DNA from: Blastocystis hominis
Lineage: Eukaryota > Sar > Bigyra > Opalinata > Blastocystidae
DNA length: 64,000 nt
Reading direction: 5' to 3'
NCBI RefSeq assembly: GCF_000151665.1
Contig: NW_013171815.1
Location: 261,153-325,152, forward strand
Below the pieces are notes generated by a model. The model was not told the DNA's origin. It did no database searches and saw nothing but the letters and a program-made list of their open reading frames with translations. Positions within the stretch are counted from its first letter, which is position 1; every line of letters starts with the position of its first letter. Both the position numbers and the translations under genes were made by a program. Of the stretch, positions 62,130 to 64,000 are shown piece after piece.

Positions 62130-64000
62130 ACTTCTCTTCGGCGAACACAAAGCCGTCCAGCAGGTGCGTTCCCAGCGCGTACTTCTCTTCGTCCACCAGC
62201 ACGGCGCGTTCGCCGGGCGCCAGCAGCACCGGCACCTCCAGGGTCTGGAACCCGCTGATGTTGCGCACATTGCCCGCTTGGCCCGTCGTATCCACGGCCT
62301 GCCCGACGCGCGCGTTCGCCTTCAACGGCACCATCTCGTGGCGGTTGTCCAGGAGCATCAGCATGCGCGGCCGCGCGGCACCGAGCGCCATCAGCATCAG
62401 CATGGCCACGATGGGCTGCGTGGGCCGCGACTCGTTGCATAACCGCGGGAGCATGGAGGTAGCGAGGAACAGAAGCGACACGGGGTTGAAAAGCTGTCCG
62501 TCCATGGCGCTGGGACTCAGCGTGAGCAATCCCTAGGCATGACAAAAACCCGATCACGCGCCACCTTGCCGAGATTCACGAGCCCCTGCGCGAAGTGGAT
62601 GTAGAAGGCCTTGTCCAACGCGTACTCGCTGGAGAGGTAGGAGGAGTAGAGCTGCTCGGCCTCCACGACCTGCTTCAAGTGCGTGTTGATCTTGCTGTTG
62701 CACGTCCCCGACGCCGTCAGACCCAGCGCCAGCACCGCGTTCACGCAGCTCTACGCGTCAGTCCGCTCCGCGACGCTCTACGCGATACGACCACGTGTTC
62801 GACTGCTACGCCTCACGCCTCCTCCCCTCTCCTACGTTCGTCAGACCGCCTCCCGCGGTTTTACGCATCATCTGGTCGACGATCGCGATGCTGCCTTCCG
62901 ACGGATGCAGCAGCGAGAACGCCAGCAGCACCATCTCCATCGCGCTGTGCGACCCGTGCACCAGCAGCAGCTCCAGCGAGCGACTCACCATCGCCACGTT
63001 CACCGGCTCCCCCGCGGCAACCAGCGCGATCGCGAGCACCAGCATCTTCACCGCGAACTCGTCGTCCTCGTGCGTCGTCGCCGCGTCGTCCAGCGGCTTC
63101 GGCGACGGCGTGGGGAACATGAAATTGCCCCCGAAGAGCCCCATGAGGTTGAACATGTCCCGCGGGGAGGACTCCTCGGGCGTCTTGGCCTCCTGCGGGG
63201 AAGCGGCGTCGGTCTTCTCCTTGGGCTGCTGCTGGATGCGGTCCTCCTCTTCCTGGAGCATGGAGAGGAGCTGGTGGATGACGAGGAGGTCCTGCGAGGC
63301 GAGGAAGCTGCACGCCAGCACGCAGGCCTGCAGATATAAGCGGTACCGCGGGGGCAGCGAGCTGAGGACGTCCGACAGCGCGGAGATCTCCTCCAGCATC
63401 ACTTTCTTGTGCTATGCGTTAGACTGGGGAAACGGGGAAACCGTGAAGAGCAGGGAGAGGCCGAAGCCGAGGAGAAGGTTGGGCAGCTGGTTCTCGTCGG
63501 CTTCTTTCACGTCGCTCACGCGTTTCTTCATCGCCTCCAGCAGTTCCACGTTTCCACTCCCCAGGAAGACCAGTCCCGCGGCCAACGCGGACACGCCCAT
63601 CACCTCCAATCCGCCTTCTCGAATTCCCTTTTCGAAGATGGGCAGCAGATCGGGTCTGGCTTCGCCCATTCCCGCGTAGCTCAGCGCCAGCGCCAGCTCC
63701 GCCGCCATCGTCACGCCCTTCTCTTCCGCGCCCTCCAGCGCCGGCAGCAGCACGTTCAGCGGGAGATCGTCGCGCGGGTCGAGTCCGGGCGCGGCCAGCA
63801 GCCCGACGCCCAGCGCGGCGCCCTGCCGCACCTCCGTTTTGGAGTGCTGCAGCAGATCGATCAGCATGTTCAGCCCCTGGAACGGCGACCCAAGATAGAC
63901 CAGCGCCTGCGCAGCGCTGGCGAGGAGCAGTCCCGCGCCCTGGTTCTTCTGGAAGCCGTCCGTCCAGCGGCCAGCCGCGTCGTGGAAGAAACACTCCGAA
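62130..64000 (-). CDS. RPN1: 26S proteasome regulatory subunit RPN1/PSMD2, C-terminal part (5' end beyond window)
   Basis: Scaffold of the proteasome base. PC repeats are visible (QGAALGVGLLAAPGLD, MAAELALALSYAGMGEA, VMGVSALAAGLVFLGSGN, NLLLGFGLSLLF). They are followed by HKKVMLEEISALSDVLSSLPPRYRLYLQACVLACSF, an acidic Gln/Pro insert, CVNAVLALGLTASGTCNSKINTHLKQV and FAQGLVNLGKGLLTLSPS. The conserved end is RVGQAVDTTGQAGNVRNISGFQTLEVPVLLAPGERAVL...LLDGFVFAEEK. Introns of 30-32 nt. The protein stops where the family stops only if a poly(A)-made TAA is formed at 62130; the encoded frame would add three residues and a TAA inside the palindrome. Confidence 0.95.

Overview
The window is nuclear DNA of a very compact protist genome, almost certainly Blastocystis (a stramenopile gut anaerobe). 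Three things point there. (1) Nearly every gene is cut by tiny introns, mostly 28-34 nt, with GT at the 5' end and usually TAG at the 3' end. (2) Many genes end at a T that lies exactly four bases upstream of TGTTTGTT or a close variant. In several of them no in-frame stop is encoded and the stop must be completed by the poly(A) tail, a peculiarity published for Blastocystis. (3) The gene content fits a mitochondrion-related organelle (MRO): Lon, a [2Fe-2S] ferredoxin, a complex I NDUFB8-like subunit, a fused proton-translocating transhydrogenase, TilS and a TACO1/YebC protein.

Layout. 1-8.2 kb, minus strand: Lon (cut by the window edge), a type II DnaJ, CK2 beta and a TPR-like protein resembling SPO22/ZIP4. 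8.7-13 kb, plus: a low-complexity Gln-Ala repeat protein and a SANT plus U-box-like protein. 13.4-21.2 kb: EB1 (-), a Mutator-transposase-derived SWIM protein (+), a WD40 protein (-) and a Pro/Gln-rich zinc-finger protein (+). 21.4-24.3 kb, minus: ferredoxin, a small Cys-rich protein and a coiled-coil protein. 24.8-31.8 kb, plus: TACO1, three uncharacterised proteins and a METTL-type methyltransferase. 31.9-37.1 kb: CARM1-like PRMT (-), calpain-7-like protease (+) and an orphan (-). 37.2-43.2 kb: ASH-RhoGAP and ZC3H3-like proteins (+) facing the transhydrogenase (-). 43.2-47.6 kb: an orphan, uL13 and a rhomboid protease (+) facing TilS (-). 47.7-56.4 kb: a tail-anchored coiled-coil protein and PARN (+), a ubiquitin-like protein (-) and Argonaute (+). 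56.5-58.4 kb, minus: NDUFB8-like, PP2C and a C2H2 protein. 58.6 kb: tRNA-Pro(UGG). 58.8-64 kb: VPS11 (+) facing the proteasome subunit RPN1 (-, cut by the window edge).

Genes are separated by tens of bases. Several plus-strand neighbours are joined as cleavage T, N4, TGTTTGTT, 6-11 bp, ATG of the next gene. Two convergent pairs share one 16-bp palindrome or near-palindrome that appears to set both 3' ends and to create both stop codons. Exon joins were made by eye from reading frame, GT/AG sites and protein-family similarity. CDS coordinates are whole gene spans including introns.
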